A stretch of 64,000 nucleotides of DNA from Diphasiastrum complanatum (GCA_029204225.1 CM055099.1:59417010-59481009), one strand, 5' to 3'. Shown: positions 21,527-34,102, counted from the stretch's first letter. Numbers and translations are program-made. Notes: generated from the sequence alone by a model not told the origin.

Positions 21527-23361
21527 TTATATCCCGAAAAATGATATAGGCCTCTTCATAATATATAATTGTCCATCGCATATCTTCATATTAGAGTATA
21601 TATTGTCATATTCGAGTAGATATTCATTATTTAGCAAATACATGGCATCACATATCCCCCTCCTCGTCCTGGTAAACATATAATCTTCTCTCGAGAATTG
21701 TTCATTCATTAGAAAAGAATACTTTGGTGTCATTGAATAATTTTCTTTTTGAATATTCGTTAGGTCAAATGTAAAGATATTTCTTCAGTTGTTGAATATA
21801 TGACCTTCATTTGTTATTTCAGAATCAGATGTTGAGTGGGTTGATTCGAAATATGTTGGAGAAAACAATTGGATTGGCTTAAAACATCATTCACATATGA
21901 GAGCTCAGCATCACATAATCAGCAACATATACAAGAAGACTTTGGAAAAAATATTTCATGTATTCATATCGTCATGTAATTGTTGTGCAATTTTCAAATC
22001 TTTTTGACACTCGAGCAATAATAAATCTTCTTTTGTTCTTGAGTATCTGTCGATAGGTAAATTGTCATATCCTAAAAATCTTACAAGAAGTAAAGTGCCA
22101 TCAAATAGTTCTTGTACTAATTGGAAGTCTTCAAAATCCTTCAAACAAACAAGATGACAATTGTACAAACTTATACTTTACAAATAAATTTTGGACAAAA
22201 AATAATGTCTTAGCTACAAAAGTTTCGAATCGCCAATAAGTATAAGTATTGAAAGCTTTATATTCATGAGATTTGCCTCTGTCCTATAGATTGTGCTTGA
22301 TTTCCTCAAAATAACTTGAAAAATTGCACTTCCAATCAATGTATATATCGTATAGCTCTGGGTATGCCATATTAATATTCAACAAAAGACTTGCATCGTC
22401 GAATTCATCTATATTAGCACGGCCTTCTAGTATGTATACAATTTGAATTCTGCATGACGCCTCCAAAATTTTCGCTTCATATCGCTATGTTTCAAAAATT
22501 GGTACTCCTTTGTTCGCATGTACTCTAAAACATACATGGATGCAGAACCTTTGTACAATTCTACTGACTCGAATGGAAAAACTTTAAATTTATCCTAGAT
22601 TATGGCCCAACATAGACAACCCTTCTGTTTAATGCTAAGTTGGTCCCATAACCAAAGAAAATCTTCTTTTTTCGAAACGGTTAGCTAGTCCTCGAATGCA
22701 ATGCCTATTGTGTCGGGTAGCATCAAATAATCCAAATGTCATTGAAATTCAATGTTAAGATGATGTGGACTCCACTTCCAAAATCGTTCACAAAAAACTT
22801 TAAAACGTTATGCACATACCTTCGACTAATTTCTTCTTGGTCATTTTGTCTTCGACAATGCATCAGCAACGCCTTGGGAGAGAATATCCGCAGCTAGCTT
22901 CTGGTCTTCGAGCTGCTGCTTCAGGTCAGCGACCTCCTTTTGAAGATCAGAGATCTTTATGCAGGCCTTAGCATACTCCAGATGATCAACAACTCCCAAA
23001 CAATTCTAAGTTGACTGGAGCTAATTCGAAAGACTCTCAATCTTTTCAGGGCCTGCAGATATTCTTCATGTGCATCTGGCCCAGAACAGATTGTTGTCTT
23101 TGTTGATAACTCCTTCAACTCGATGAGTTCTTCTTCAACTAAGGCTTTGTCGTTCTCAAGAGGAAGAAGAAACTCGACTCGAAAGTTTTCGAGCATCTGG
23201 TCTTGAATACTTTGTAATTTAATAGGGTCAATTTGAATGGACCCAAAGCTGCTGCATATCTGAAAGGCAGTTTTGACCTTTATTCTCTTCGTTATCTCAT
23301 CTTGTAGAGTGGTCTGTAGAGTTGTCTTTTCTGCATTGGCCTTATTATTCTCAGCTTGCAA
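21527..23361 (-). pseudogene. Decayed coding block with coiled coil, unidentified
   Basis: Minus-strand frames occur in order at 23361-22957, 22466-22284, 22168-21956 and 21733-21527, with coding-like text continuing between them across stops and frameshifts. The first part has heptad-rich segments (for example QTTLQDEITKRIK, and DLQKEVADLKQQLEDQK at about 22930) typical of coiled coils. The later parts have no domain I know. No zinc knuckle, protease or polymerase is visible. The position between LTR-like sequences and the layout resemble the block at 52.3-55.4 kb, so a pol-less retroelement protein is a reasonable guess; a decayed host gene is the alternative. Confidence 0.4.
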
Positions 23362-23504
23362 AGAATCAAAAATTTCTGCAAATTTGTAGACTTACCTGAA
23401 GTGCTTTATTGTTACCTTTATATACATCTAATTCTTGCGTTGCCTACTAGAGCATTCATCCAAGTGATTGTGTTTGTTCGAACAGCCTCTTGGTGTCTGC
23501 CTCA

Positions 23505-24336
23505 TGTGGAAATCTACAAAATAGGACCAAGAATGGATCCTAAACTGATCCACAAGAGGGATTGGATGTTAGATACAATTGATCTATCAATCTACACAAG
23601 ATTTAGATCAATCTAGATCAATTCTAGACATGAAAATCTAACAAGAACAATCATTAGTGAAGGTAAATGTACTTGCTGGTTTCACATGTGTGAAAACCTA
23701 TCAGAGTACGGACTCCAACCTGAAATCAAAGTACACTATGATAGAAACTCAAAACATTCAAAACAAATCAAGACAAATGGAGAGATTGACACAAAATTGC
23801 TTCCAAAATCAAGATTGATGTTTCATGTTGATTATGGCCAAATATGTCTCTATATATACATTTCTTGGAGCTCGAGGTACTGATCATGCATCAGATCTCA
23901 CACGTGTGAGGATGCTTTGTCATATGGTGAATCATCATGCAAAATTGACACTTGGATCAAACTTTCTATTTTGAGCACTTTTGGTCCATTTTCCTACTAT
24001 ATGGAGATCTACTTAGAAACCTTCTAGAAGTCAAAATTTGCCTACTTCAGCTTATTCCATGCGTGTGAGCAGTCCTCTACACATCGGATATGACACCTAA
24101 CCTAAGGATGTGGATCATGCAATCAATAGATTGATGCTATGTGTCATACGACTAGAAAACTAGATTTTGGCCTTTTTAGCCACTAGAACTTGAATTAAAT
24201 CATATGTACAACCTATATGATTATGGTACATGACAAGTACACTAATTTCACAAGTGGGAACTGGCTTCGCACATGTGTAATCGTTCTATATACATGGATT
24301 TGGCCTTGACCAAGCATAATTTTTGCATTTTTCACA
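23505..24336 (-). mobile_element. LTR family B, copy 2 (3' LTR)
   Basis: The inner edge is TTTTTCACA at 24336, next to the Copia RNase H end. The outer edge, near TGTGGAAA at 23505, is approximate. A TATATATACA box lies at 23851. The palindrome family occurs as CACATGTG at 23683, CACACGTGTG at 23899 and CACATGTGT near 24270. Confidence 0.7.
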
Positions 24337-24344
24337 CTCCTCAA

Positions 24345-25258
24345 AACTCTAGCTTGGTAAATCTAGCATAGATCTATCTATAACTCGAAGAGCCAATCTT
24401 AATTTTACAAATGGAGATATCTTTAGGCAATGCCTTGGTGAGTATATCAGCAATGCAATCTGATGATGAAACATGAATAAGCTTGATCTCCTTTGCTTGC
24501 ACTTTCTCCCTCACGAAATGATGTGAAATCTCAATGTGCTTTGTTCGAGCATGGAAGATTGGATTGTTTGCAAGTTGTTGAGCTGCTTGATTGTCACAAT
24601 ATATGCATGGAATGTCTTCATTCTTGATCACATGAAGCTCCTCCAAAAGCCTTTTAAGCCAAAGAACCTCCTTTGTTGTTTTTGTCATAGCTTTATACTC
24701 GGATTTTGTTGATGAAAGAGAGATGGTATCTTGTTTTTTGGAAAGCCAAGATATAGCTCCTCCACATAAGAATGTAGCAAATGCACTTATGGGTCTTCTA
24801 TCCATCTTGTCACCTACAAAACTTGAGTCCGAATATGCTCTTAAACAAATATTAGTCCTTTCATAAACTATGCCAAAGTCTTTTGTAGCCGAGATGTATC
24901 TTAACACCCTTTTGGCACTTTTCCAATGACATATTAATGGACTTTGCATGTATTAACTCAATTTGCCAACACAAAAACTAAGATCTGGTCTAGTGATGGT
25001 TAAATATATCAAGGAACCAATAAGCATTCTATAGGTAGTGATGTCCTCAAAGGATGCTTCATCACTTTCCTTAGAAACTTTTACACTTAGTTCCATGGGA
25101 GTTTCAACTCCTTTGCAATCAATCATGCCAAATTTTGCTAAGATTGATCTAGCATACTTAGATTGACATATGAAAGTAAAGTCACCACTTCTAGTGACTT
25201 CTATTCCAAGTATAATTTTAAGAAGTCCTAGATCTACCATCCTAAATTGACTAGACAA
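24345..25258 (-). pseudogene. Copia RT end and RNase H
   Basis: The frame 25258-24953 carries the RT C-terminal part (DLGLLKIILGIEV, then YRMLIGSLIYLTITRPDL). The frame 24949-24374 carries RNase H (AYSDSSFVGDKMDRR, ISWLSKKQDTISLSST, IYCDNQAAQQLANN, HFVREKV, ADILTKAL). A stop separates them. In the RNase H motif SSTEAEY the Glu is Lys here (SSTKSEY), which should remove a catalytic acid. The 5' part of the element is missing: it is cut at 25258, where another Copia begins. It belongs with LTR family B at its left. Confidence 0.85.
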
Positions 25259-25267
25259 GAAAATTTT

Positions 25268-25524
25268 AGTTAGAATTAAAGTAGAATCATTGTGTTACTG
25301 TACTGTGGGTCCTATCAGTTGGCCTCACCACGAGGCAAGTCGACAGGGTACGCGTCCCGCCAACGCAACCTGGGTCATGCATGGGTTGCCTAAGTGAACA
25401 ACTATATGTACAATGTAATTTCATTTTGAGAAATACAGTTGCTACGTGAGCTTGGTGTGGAGAGTGTTTTATGTCTGTGTTACTGTGTAGCATAGTCTAT
25501 GTTCCTGTTTGAAGCAAATTCTAA
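25268..25524 (+). mobile_element. 5' LTR of plus-strand Copia (edges approximate)
   Basis: A short region of roughly 250 bp ending just before a tRNA-Met primer site. The left edge is placed at TGTGTTACTG but no 3' LTR survives to confirm it. It is more GC-rich than its surroundings. Confidence 0.5.
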
Positions 25525-25526
25525 GT

Positions 25527-25538
25527 TGGTATCAGAGC
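25527..25538 (+). other. Primer-binding site, tRNA-iMet
   Basis: TGGTATCAGAGC, the plant Copia primer site. Confidence 0.85.
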
Positions 25539-26790
25539 CGTACAGGGAGTTTACACAATACAACATCACTGCTGAAGAGAGCTTCGGGAGAACTGTCTTC
25601 TGAGAGTTCGGGGTTTACGGCGGGTTGAAGACAGAAGGAGAAGCACTGGTGCAGAGAGTTTAGCACACAGAAGCTTGGTGAGCTTGAGATTGTGTAAGGA
25701 TTCAGAGACAAGAGTTGTCGGCTGAATCAGAACCTCAACAAACATAATTTTGAAATTTTGAAAGAAGGCTACTTGGTGTTTGCAGTTAGTTTGCATTCAA
25801 TCGGACACCATTTGACAAACAGATTGAAGCATCAACTTTCCAGCAGTAGGGCGACCTCAGAGGAAGAGGATAAGCCTGTCAGAAGACTGTGAATAGGAAG
25901 CCAAGAGTAGTTTTCTGAGAAAAACCCTGGCCTAGGGTTTGAAATCTCAAGAAAGCGGATTTCTCTCCATTCTGAATCTTTTTGGAAGCTGTGAAGTTCT
26001 AGAGGAGGGCACCCTAGCAGTGCGAATCAGACCTGAGAAGGTCGTGGCTGGTCGTGGAACGTGAGAGTGCTAGGTCGATTCTTTGAGGGCAGCCATAGCT
26101 ACAACCCGTGGAAGAGAGAGAGATGGAGGAGGTCGCGGGCCTGCTTGCGCTAGGAACCAAGAGAAACATGTAGCATTTTGAAGTGGACAGCGTTTGCAAG
26201 AGCTTCCATCAGTGCACAAAAGTGTTCAGAACCGTCGGATTGAGGAGATTGTGTATCCACGGTGGGGATTGTGTACAAGGAGGGCCGCTGGATTGAAACC
26301 CATTGTTGGATTTAAGGGCAGAGAAGTGCAAGGGGCACTTCATTTTCCTTAAAAAATTTCATACTGAAATTGGAGTTGGGTCCCTTCACAAGTGAAGTGT
26401 GAAGTTTCTTCAAGGTGAAGAAACAGTTCAAAAACAAAAAAAAATTCTTATTTTTGGGTCCTTTGCCCATTTTGACCCAAACGAAAGGCTATAACCCCCA
26501 AACGAAGGGCACCCATACTGTACTTGCAAGTACGGTACATTAAAACAGAGTGATTGCAGCGAAGAAAGTGTTCAGAGTGCACCAAAAGTGATTTCATCAT
26601 TCCATTGGGCACATAATTGGGAGTTGACGACTGAGTGCATTTCAGAAGGCGACGCCGATTTGGCTTTCAATTTGGTGGAAAAGCGGGGAATGTCCTGGTA
26701 AGGAAAAAAGTGCAGGTCATTATTTTTAACTTTTGACATCATAGTTGGCCTCAACATACTACTTTTAGCCTACGACAGAAGTTTCAAGCC
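25539..26790 (+). other. Copia leader, 1.25 kb
   Basis: Unusually long untranslated region between primer site and gag. No coding signal that I recognise. Confidence 0.55.
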
Positions 26791-29650
26791 GTTTTGCGAT
26801 GACAAACATGAGAGAGTCCATTTTGAGTGAGTAGCAAATTGGACGGGATTTCCAACTATGCAGTGTGGAAATTTAAAATGAAAAACATACTGATGGAGAA
26901 AGACATGTGGGAAGTCGTCACAAGTGATGAGTGAAGGCCGCCAAATGAAAAAGATATCAAAGTCTTCGAACAAAAGATGAGGAAAGCTTTGAACTTCATT
27001 AACTTGTCATTGAAGGATCACATCATTACCCACATTTGTGATGTTGTTACACCCAGACAGGCATGGGATGTGCTAAAGGAGCAGTTCGAGACTTTAAATC
27101 TGTCAAGAATCATGTTTTTGAAGTCAAAGCTGAATAGTGCCCAAATGGAACAAGGAGAGCACATTTAGACGTACATGACCAGAATCAAGACAATGAGGGA
27201 TGAACTGCATTCTATTGGTGAGCGCATACGTGATGTGGAGCTGGTGCACAATGCATTGTGCGGCATTTAAGAACCCTATCAGATGTTTGTGAGCGGAATA
27301 GCATCAAGAGAAAGATTGCCAACCTTTGACGAGCTCATAGGAATCTTGATGCAAGAAGAGCAACGACGAGAAATGGTGAAAGCTAGACGTCAAAATACTG
27401 ACGTTCAGGCACTTGCGACACACCAAAAACAAGGCAAGGACAAGGGCAAGAAGAAGTCTAAACAGCAATTTGCCAAGACTCAGGAGGATGAGGGATCTTT
27501 CAGTAAGACCAAGAAGAAAGACAAGTGCTTCCATTGTGGTAAAAAGGGCCATTGGAAGAGTGAATGTCACAAATTCTTGACGGAACAAGACAAGGGAAAA
27601 CCAAAGCAAGCAGGTAATCTTGTCGATGAGGGTGAGATTGAAGACTCTAGCATCTTCATATTTGCATTGTCATCTGATCAAGATGATCAAGTGTGTTATA
27701 TTGACTTGGGAGCCACAAGACACATGACAGGTAACAAGAATTGGTTTAGTAGCTTGAAAGTGTTGGATAATGGAACATCCGTTTCACAAGCAAATGGTGA
27801 TGTGTGCAAGATCAACGGGATAGGCACCATTTCAATCCAACTACCTGATGGCAAAAGCAGGATGATGAGAAAGTACTTTACGTACCGAGTTTGAAGAAAA
27901 ATCTACTTTCTATTGGAGTCATTACTGATCAAATGTTGAAAGTAGAATTTATCCATGATCGTTGCTTTGTGAAGGATGTGAACCAAAAGTTCAAAGTTTT
28001 TGCAGATGGAGTAAGGGAGCCAATACAAAATTGTACAGGGAATGCTACAATGAAGGGGCAACATAGACCTGTATCGTCCATTCCATCGCAAACTGAGTTG
28101 TGGCATAAGAGACTTGGTCACTTGAACTTAGGAAGCCTCAGTTTGATGAGAAAATTGGAGATGGTAACAAGATTGCCTAGTATAGAAGACCACATGAAAT
28201 CGATGTGCGAATCATGTTTACATGGAAAGCAGCATCGAGAGAAGTCCAATAAATGTGGTGTTGCAAGGGCAAAGAGCATCCTAGATTTGATCCACACAAA
28301 TTTATGTGGGCCTATGAGGACCATGTCCTTAGGTAAAGCCTCCTATTTCATGACCTTTATTGATGATATGTCACATAAGACGTGGATCTACTTCTTGAAG
28401 AAGAAATCGGATGCATTTGACAATTTCAAGAGCTTCAAAACATTGGTCAAAAATCAAACAGGTAGGAAGATCAAAGTCCTAAGATCAGATAGTGGAGGTG
28501 AGTACAAGTCTAATGACTTCAATGATCTTTGTGATCAATGTGGGATTAAAAGACAATTTATGCAAGCTCATACTCCTGCTCTAAATGGTGTAACTGAGCG
28601 CAAGAATCGTACGATTGTGGAAAGTGCCAGATCTATGCTAGCTTAGATGAAACTACCAAAAGATTTTTGGTCAGAAGCATGTAGTACGGCAGTCTATCTT
28701 CAAAATAGAAGTCCTACCATTGCCATACCAAAGATAACACCTGAGGAAGCATTCACAAAGAAGAAGCCAAAGGTGAACCACTTGCGAATCTTTGGATGTA
28801 AGGCCTTTGTACACATTTCTAAGGAAGAGAAATGTAAACTTGATGTAAAAGCTATCAAGTGTATATTCCTAGGATATGATGATCGTGTGAAAGGCTATAG
28901 ATGTTTTGATCCATTGAAAAACAAAATCCATGTAAGTCGTGATGTTATCTTTGATGAATCCAAGATGTATGAAGATGAGGATGCTAAGAAGATAGACACA
29001 TCCAGTGGAAAATATGGTATAATAAGGATACATCCTGATGATGATCCATTCATTGACCTTCCAAGTGATGAACATGAGGATACATCTCAAGATACTACTA
29101 CCCAACCTCTAGAGACAGGTTGGAGAGGTAGATACAAACCTTTTGGTGCAAGAAGGATTGAAGTTGCAGGTGACAATTGCAAGGAGAAGGATGTGTCGTG
29201 GGATACATTTTCACCAAGAAGCCGATCACCTGACAGGGAGCTCCCTTAATGGTTTGAGAGATTGTTGGAGAGCCGCGACATGAATGACTTTCCAGGATCA
29301 TCTAGCCAGGGAGAGCTACGAAGATCAACAAGAGAGAAGACACAACCTGAAAGGTATGAAGCAAATTATGCTCTCTTATCTAGCATTATTTAAAGCAAAG
29401 AACCTTTGACTTATGGTGAAGCAAAGGATGATGACATTTGGGTCAAGGCCATGGGAGAGGAGATGGAGTCAATTGCTAAGCATAGCACATGGGACTTAGT
29501 AGAAGCACCAGTTGGCAAGAAACCCATTGGCTGCAAATGGGTATACCGGACTAAGTACAATCTAGATGGAAGGGTAGCAAAGCACAAGGCAAGATTGGTG
29601 ATCAAAGGGTATGCACAAAGTATAAAGGCATTGACTATGAGGAGACCTTT
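26790..29650 (+). pseudogene. Plus-strand Copia gag-pol, truncated in RT
   Basis: In order: gag (YAVWKFKMKNILMEKDMW at about 26860, MRKALNFINLSLKDHI at 26977), zinc knuckle CFHCGKKGHWKSEC (about 27525), protease YIDLGATRHMTG (about 27698), integrase zinc domain (HKRLGHLN ... CESC), integrase core, and RT start (WVKAMGEEMESI to ARLVIKGYAQ). Stops interrupt gag near 27166 and 27268, and more follow at 27894, 28646 and 29249. The protease active site is DLG instead of D(S/T)G, and the first integrase Asp is Asn (HTNLCGPM), while SDSGGEY and the GVTERKNRT Glu remain. The frame shifts within the RT start and Gypsy integrase sequence takes over near 29650. It is inactive. Confidence 0.9.
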
Positions 29651-29659
29651 GTGCAAGTA

Positions 29660-29835
29660 TATAAGTGGAATACTCATAGGCAATCTCATTGGGAAGATTA
29701 CACATTCCTCTGATCAAGTTTGCATACAATAGTAGAAAGCAATTTGCTATAGGTTACAATATATTTATGCTTATGTATAGTTTTTAGCCTAGATCTCCAA
29801 TTAATGTGGAGACAAAATCTGTTAAAATCCATAAG
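29660..29835 (+). pseudogene. Gypsy integrase C-terminal fragment
   Basis: One frame reads IPLIKFAYNSRKQFAIGYN then FMLMY, a stop, and PRSPINVE. This matches the Gypsy integrase end '(L/I)PLxEFAYNSSKHxxTGxxPFxLxYG'. It is wedged between the truncated Copia RT and the Gypsy gag, so the junction contains at least three pieces of element. Confidence 0.75.
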
Positions 29836-29839
29836 GTTG

Positions 29840-30933
29840 CGGATTCCTGCATATTTATGGAAGACCCTTTCCTACTTTTAAGTAGAGTTAAAATGGGAAA
29901 GCGGGAAATGGTTCAAGATTACATCGAAAGGGTGAAACATCTCAGATCTGAATGCGAACCTGAGCTGATTAATGAAAATGCCATGATTATGTGGTTTTTG
30001 TCAGTTCTACCTAAATGGATCAGACGTGAGCTGAAACGTCATAATGAGTACGCACTTTTGCAAAATGCTATAGACGATGCAATTCGGGAGGAGGATGAAG
30101 ATTCAGATGATGAGCCAAATGTCAGTATGTTGCCTTATATAGTAGGGCAGACTACTATGACATCCACCACTATTGCATCAATGAATGCCAATGCTACTAC
30201 AGAAATGATGCTCAATGAGTTTGAGAAACTTGGGAAGACCCAGCAAAAATAGATGGAAAAGTTGCAGTTGCAAATTGATGAGAAGATCAAAGCATTGGAA
30301 AATCTCCACGGAGAAGCAAACAAGAAACCTGAGAAGGTTGCAAAGACTTTTCCTACCAGGAAAAATATCTGGTGTTCTATTTGTACAGAAAATCACACAG
30401 TGAACGAGTGTCCTCAATTGAAAAAATGAATGGAAATCAGCGTTTGCCATCTATGTAATTCACCTGACCATGAGACTGCTTTTTGCAACTTCAACCCTCG
30501 GATAATTCAGCAATGGTATGCCCAGATGGGATATCGAGAACCACAATATGGAGGAAATTCAACAGCAAGACTGCGACAATCTACTCTTGGATACTTGGAA
30601 TGTTTAGCTTTGCCAGCCCCACCAAAACACTCCGCTCCTCTTGCCAATTTGATGGAACCAGAACCTTACGGAAGTGTTGAGCAATGGAACTATGGTAATG
30701 ATCAGGAAAGTGGATCTTCAGAACAGTATGCCATTTATGCTGCCGCTCAACAACAAGCCTCGAGAAGTTGGACCAGAGCACCACTTGGATGCTTTGCATG
30801 TGAAGAAAATCATAGAGCTGCAGAATGCCCAAATAAAGGAAAATTTGTACCATTCTGTCGTGATTGTGGATATGGGCATTGCTATAAGGACTGTCCAGCA
30901 AGACCGAAGCCACACCAGCTTAAGCACCTGTAA
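29840..30933 (+). pseudogene. Gypsy gag with four zinc knuckles
   Basis: The gag core lies in 29806-30252 (VQDYIERVKHLRSECEP, LPKWIRRELKRHNEY). After a stop at 30250 the text continues with four CCHC knuckles: CSICTENHTVNEC (about 30373), CHLCNSPDHETAFC (30445), CFACEENHRAAEC (30790) and CRDCGYGHCYKDC (30856). Three have three residues before the His instead of the usual four. Gag packages element RNA, with knuckles binding nucleic acid. Stops at 30250 and 30427 break the frame. It belongs to the Gypsy element split by the young Copia. Confidence 0.75.
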
Positions 30934-30986
30934 ATTTGATAACAATTAAGCAAGGATCAGTAGCTTAGAATAAACCAAGTGCACCC

Positions 30987-31820
30987 TTGATGGTGGTCAC
31001 CAGAGCACAAAAGCAAAAAGAACCAGTAGTGGATCTAGTACCTGCTGATTCTATACCATTGAACGATACACCAACAACATCGGGAGTCTGTCCAAATCTT
31101 AATGTAGAAAAACGAAGATATCAGGATATGAGACAATGGATTAAACATCTGCAAAAAGAAGAGGAACTTGAAGCTGCTAAAGTAACAGCTGAAATTCGGT
31201 CTTCACCATTGCAGCCTCCAAGAAATTTACGTATGGATATGAATGATCAATTACATCATCATGAAGAACCCTTCAAGATGACTGAACCGGAAGCACCGCA
31301 TACAGAATTACTCACGAACATTTTGTCTAGCAAGATCAATATTTCATTGGGAGAGTTCCTAAAGTTGGTGCCAAAAGAAAAAGAAGTCTTAGTGCAAAAG
31401 TTAGCTCAAGAAGAACCAGAAGTCCATCAGAAGCCACTTTTTTGTGCTGGATTTAAAGAATCTAACGATGTTGGAGCCGCTTGGGAAAGTGAACAAAAGA
31501 ATATCACTCTGCCAATACAACATAGACAATTTTCTAAAGAAGCAACCGTGATAGATGGCGGTTCAGGAGTTAACCTGATTTCTACAAGGTTATGTGCAAA
31601 ATGGGGCCTTACAAAGATCAAACCTACTACTTTTGCTATTAAGCTAACTGATCAAACGACAGTTTGTCCACAAGGAATGGTGGAAGATATACCTGTCAGG
31701 TTTGTAGGAGTACAGTTCGTCATTACTTTCGTCGTGATAGACTTACCAGAAGCGCCAAATGTCTACCAAGTTCTATTAGGACGTCCATGGTTACGAGTTG
31801 CACAAGTAATTCATAACTAG
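30987..31820 (+). pseudogene. Gypsy retropepsin-containing frame
   Basis: A 277-residue open frame. Residues 1-180 form a hydrophilic linker. The aspartic protease domain follows: VIDGGSGVNLIS (active site DGG in place of the usual DTG), then YQVLLGRPWLRVAQVIHN, the conserved hydrophobic-Gly-Arg-(P/D)-W-L segment. It would cut the polyprotein. The frame is open but the upstream gag and downstream polymerase are broken. The downstream spacer contains WNEALATIDC (about 31990), also seen in the right-hand Gypsy as WSHSLATIDC (59930). Confidence 0.75.
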
Positions 31821-31883
31821 GGCACTGGAAAAATCACTTTTAAAAATCGTGAATGTGCATCTACAACTTGGACTATCAAACCA

Positions 31884-32421
31884 GTGGTTCAAAAAGAAGA
31901 TGATGATTCATCAACAACGGATCACACTTGTGATCGACCAGAGAAAAAATTGGGAGTTCACTACGATTCTGAAACGGATACTGTGAATTGGAATGAAGCT
32001 CTTGCAACAATTGATTGTATAGCAGGATATATGTGTCAACAAGATATTCAATCAGAGTTGAGCGAGATTTCCTTATTAGATCAAACTTTGGATACACTTA
32101 TCACGTTTCCACTAAATGTGCTGAATGTAGTCTGGATATCAACATAACCTATACCAGATCCAATTGAGGATGATCTCATACCAGTGAGCCATGCCTTGAC
32201 TTATGATGGCAATGCAGAACTTACGGATGAGCAAATTTTAAATCATATGGATCCGACCAGATTTGGAGTGCGTAATGTTCCTGATGAACCAACAATCAAA
32301 CCTCCCAAAGCAGTTATATTGAAGGGAGACATGTTCGATGACGAAGAAACAAGCTAAGCAACATTATAATACGGTCCTGAAATGAGAAAATCCCCCTCGG
32401 AAGAATGATTCAAAGGAAGTG
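31884..32421 (+). pseudogene. Gypsy protease-RT spacer, left of the nested insertion
   Basis: An open frame to 32147, then interrupted text up to the insertion point. It contains a Thr/Asp-rich hydrophilic linker and the WNEALATIDC signature. The young Copia interrupts it at the CCACC target site; the same coding region resumes after 38862. Confidence 0.6.
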
Positions 32422-32426
32422 CCACC
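32422..32426 (+). repeat. Target-site duplication, left
   Basis: CCACC directly before the LTR; repeated at 38858-38862. Confidence 0.9.
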
Positions 32427-33081
32427 TGTGAAAAATACAGATCCTAAGTGGATCTAAACTCCAAGATCATTGGCTTGAATGCTTGCACTCCAAACTACAT
32501 AAGCTAGGAATTGGCAACACATTCTATGCTACCTAGAATGCAAAGAACTTGATCAAAAAGCATTTATCACAAATGGAAACTTCCATAAACATCAAGTGCG
32601 GCCCAAAATAGCATTATTTAGTCCATAATACATCAGCCTACCACTTTTGGAAAGCACCTAAGATCATACACAATAGCTTGAAGACAATACACACAACAAT
32701 GCTCTCAATGGAGGAAGAAACAATGACAATGATCTATTGATCTCAATGAAGCATACAAAAGGTTTCTCCAACCTGTTCTCCACGACTTCCCTACTATTTA
32801 TGGATGAGGAAGATGACTCTCTCTCCTCTCTCTAGAAGGTACTTGACCCTAGATATTCCCTATATAGGAAAAATAGCTAAAAATGGCTTATATGACCAAA
32901 ATACATCAAAATGGTCTCATTTTGAAGGGTATGAAGTTTGACACTTCATCATACTGAAAAAATACAGTAAATAAAAACATTGTGGCCTGGTTCACACGTG
33001 TGAAACTCCAGAACCAAAACTATTTACAATTTTAGCCAATTTAGGCCTCAAACTAGCTAGGAAATGTTGACAATTTTCACA
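32427..33081 (-). repeat. 3' LTR of the young Copia
   Basis: 655 bp, five differences from the other LTR. It holds the perfect palindrome CACACGTGTG at 32993 within TTCACACGTGTGAA. Confidence 0.95.
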
Positions 33082-34096
33082 CTCCCTCTTCAACATTGGA
33101 TGCTAGTTTCAACATAGTCTTTGAGCACATTCCAAGATTAGATCTATGCATTAAATATAGGTCCTTTCCCAATGGTTTGGTGAAGATATCAGCCACACAC
33201 TCCTTTGAAGAGACATGTTGAAGCTCCACCTCTTTGGCAATGACTTGATCTCTCACAAAATGGTGAGCAATCTCAATGTGCTTGCTCCTTGCATGAAAAA
33301 CAGGATTGCTTGCCAAGCTTTGGGCTGAAAGGTTATCACAAAGTATGATTGGAGTCTTCTCTGGTTCCAGCAAGTGAAGATCCAATAACATCCTCTTGAT
33401 CCAAAGAATCTCCTTGGTGCATGTTGTTAATGCCTTGTACTCGGCTTCGGTGGAAGATAGAGAGATAGTTGGTTGCTTCTTTGATAGCCATGAGACCACT
33501 CCATCTCCAAGATAGATTGCAAAGGCACTTGTTGACTTCCTATCCATTTGATCACCTGCAAAATCTGAATCTGAAAATCCACAAAGGTTAGGTGTAGTAC
33601 CTCCATACAAGATGCCAAAATCTCTAGATCCCGAGATGTATCTAAGTACTCTCTTTCCTAGCTTCCAATGAGCCTCACTAGGATCTTGCATAAATTGACT
33701 TAGTTTACCAACCACAAAGCTTAGATCAAGTCTTGTGATGGTTAACCATATAAGAGATCCTATTAGCTTTCTATAGAGAGTAATGTCCTTGAAGGATCTT
33801 TCATTACTTCTTGTAGTTAGCTTTACATTTGATTCCATAGGAGTAGAAACAACTTTACAATCTTCCATATGAAACCTTTTTAGAATAGAGTTAACATACT
33901 TTTCTTTACATATGAATGTAGATTTAGAAGTTCTAATAATCTCTATTCCTAAGATATAATGAAGTTTACCAAGATCTTGAATTTCAAACTCTCTTTTGAG
34001 TGCCATCTTGATTTCATCTATATCTAGATTGTTACCACCACTTAAGATAATGTCATCAACATAGATCAAAAGTAAAGTGATATCATTTTCATTCAA
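33077..34096 (-). pseudogene. Young Copia pol, part 2: RT catalytic core and RNase H
   Basis: The 339-codon frame is in register with the upstream frame and separated from it by one TAA at 34103-34105. It starts just before the RT catalytic box IYVDDIILSGG, continues with GKLHYILGIEI, YRKLIGSLIWL and RVLRYISG, then RNase H with acidic motifs SDSDFAGDQMDRKS and SLSSTEAEYKAL, ILCDNLSAQSLASNP, and the end ADIFTKPLGKDL. All catalytic residues I know for these domains are present. The frame runs to the 3' LTR. It makes DNA from element RNA and degrades the RNA strand. Without stop read-through only the first part is made. Confidence 0.9.
33082..33092 (-). other. Polypurine tract
   Basis: GAAGAGGGAG on the minus strand, directly adjacent to the 3' LTR. 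Confidence 0.85.
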
Positions 34097-34102
34097 TCTA
34101 AA

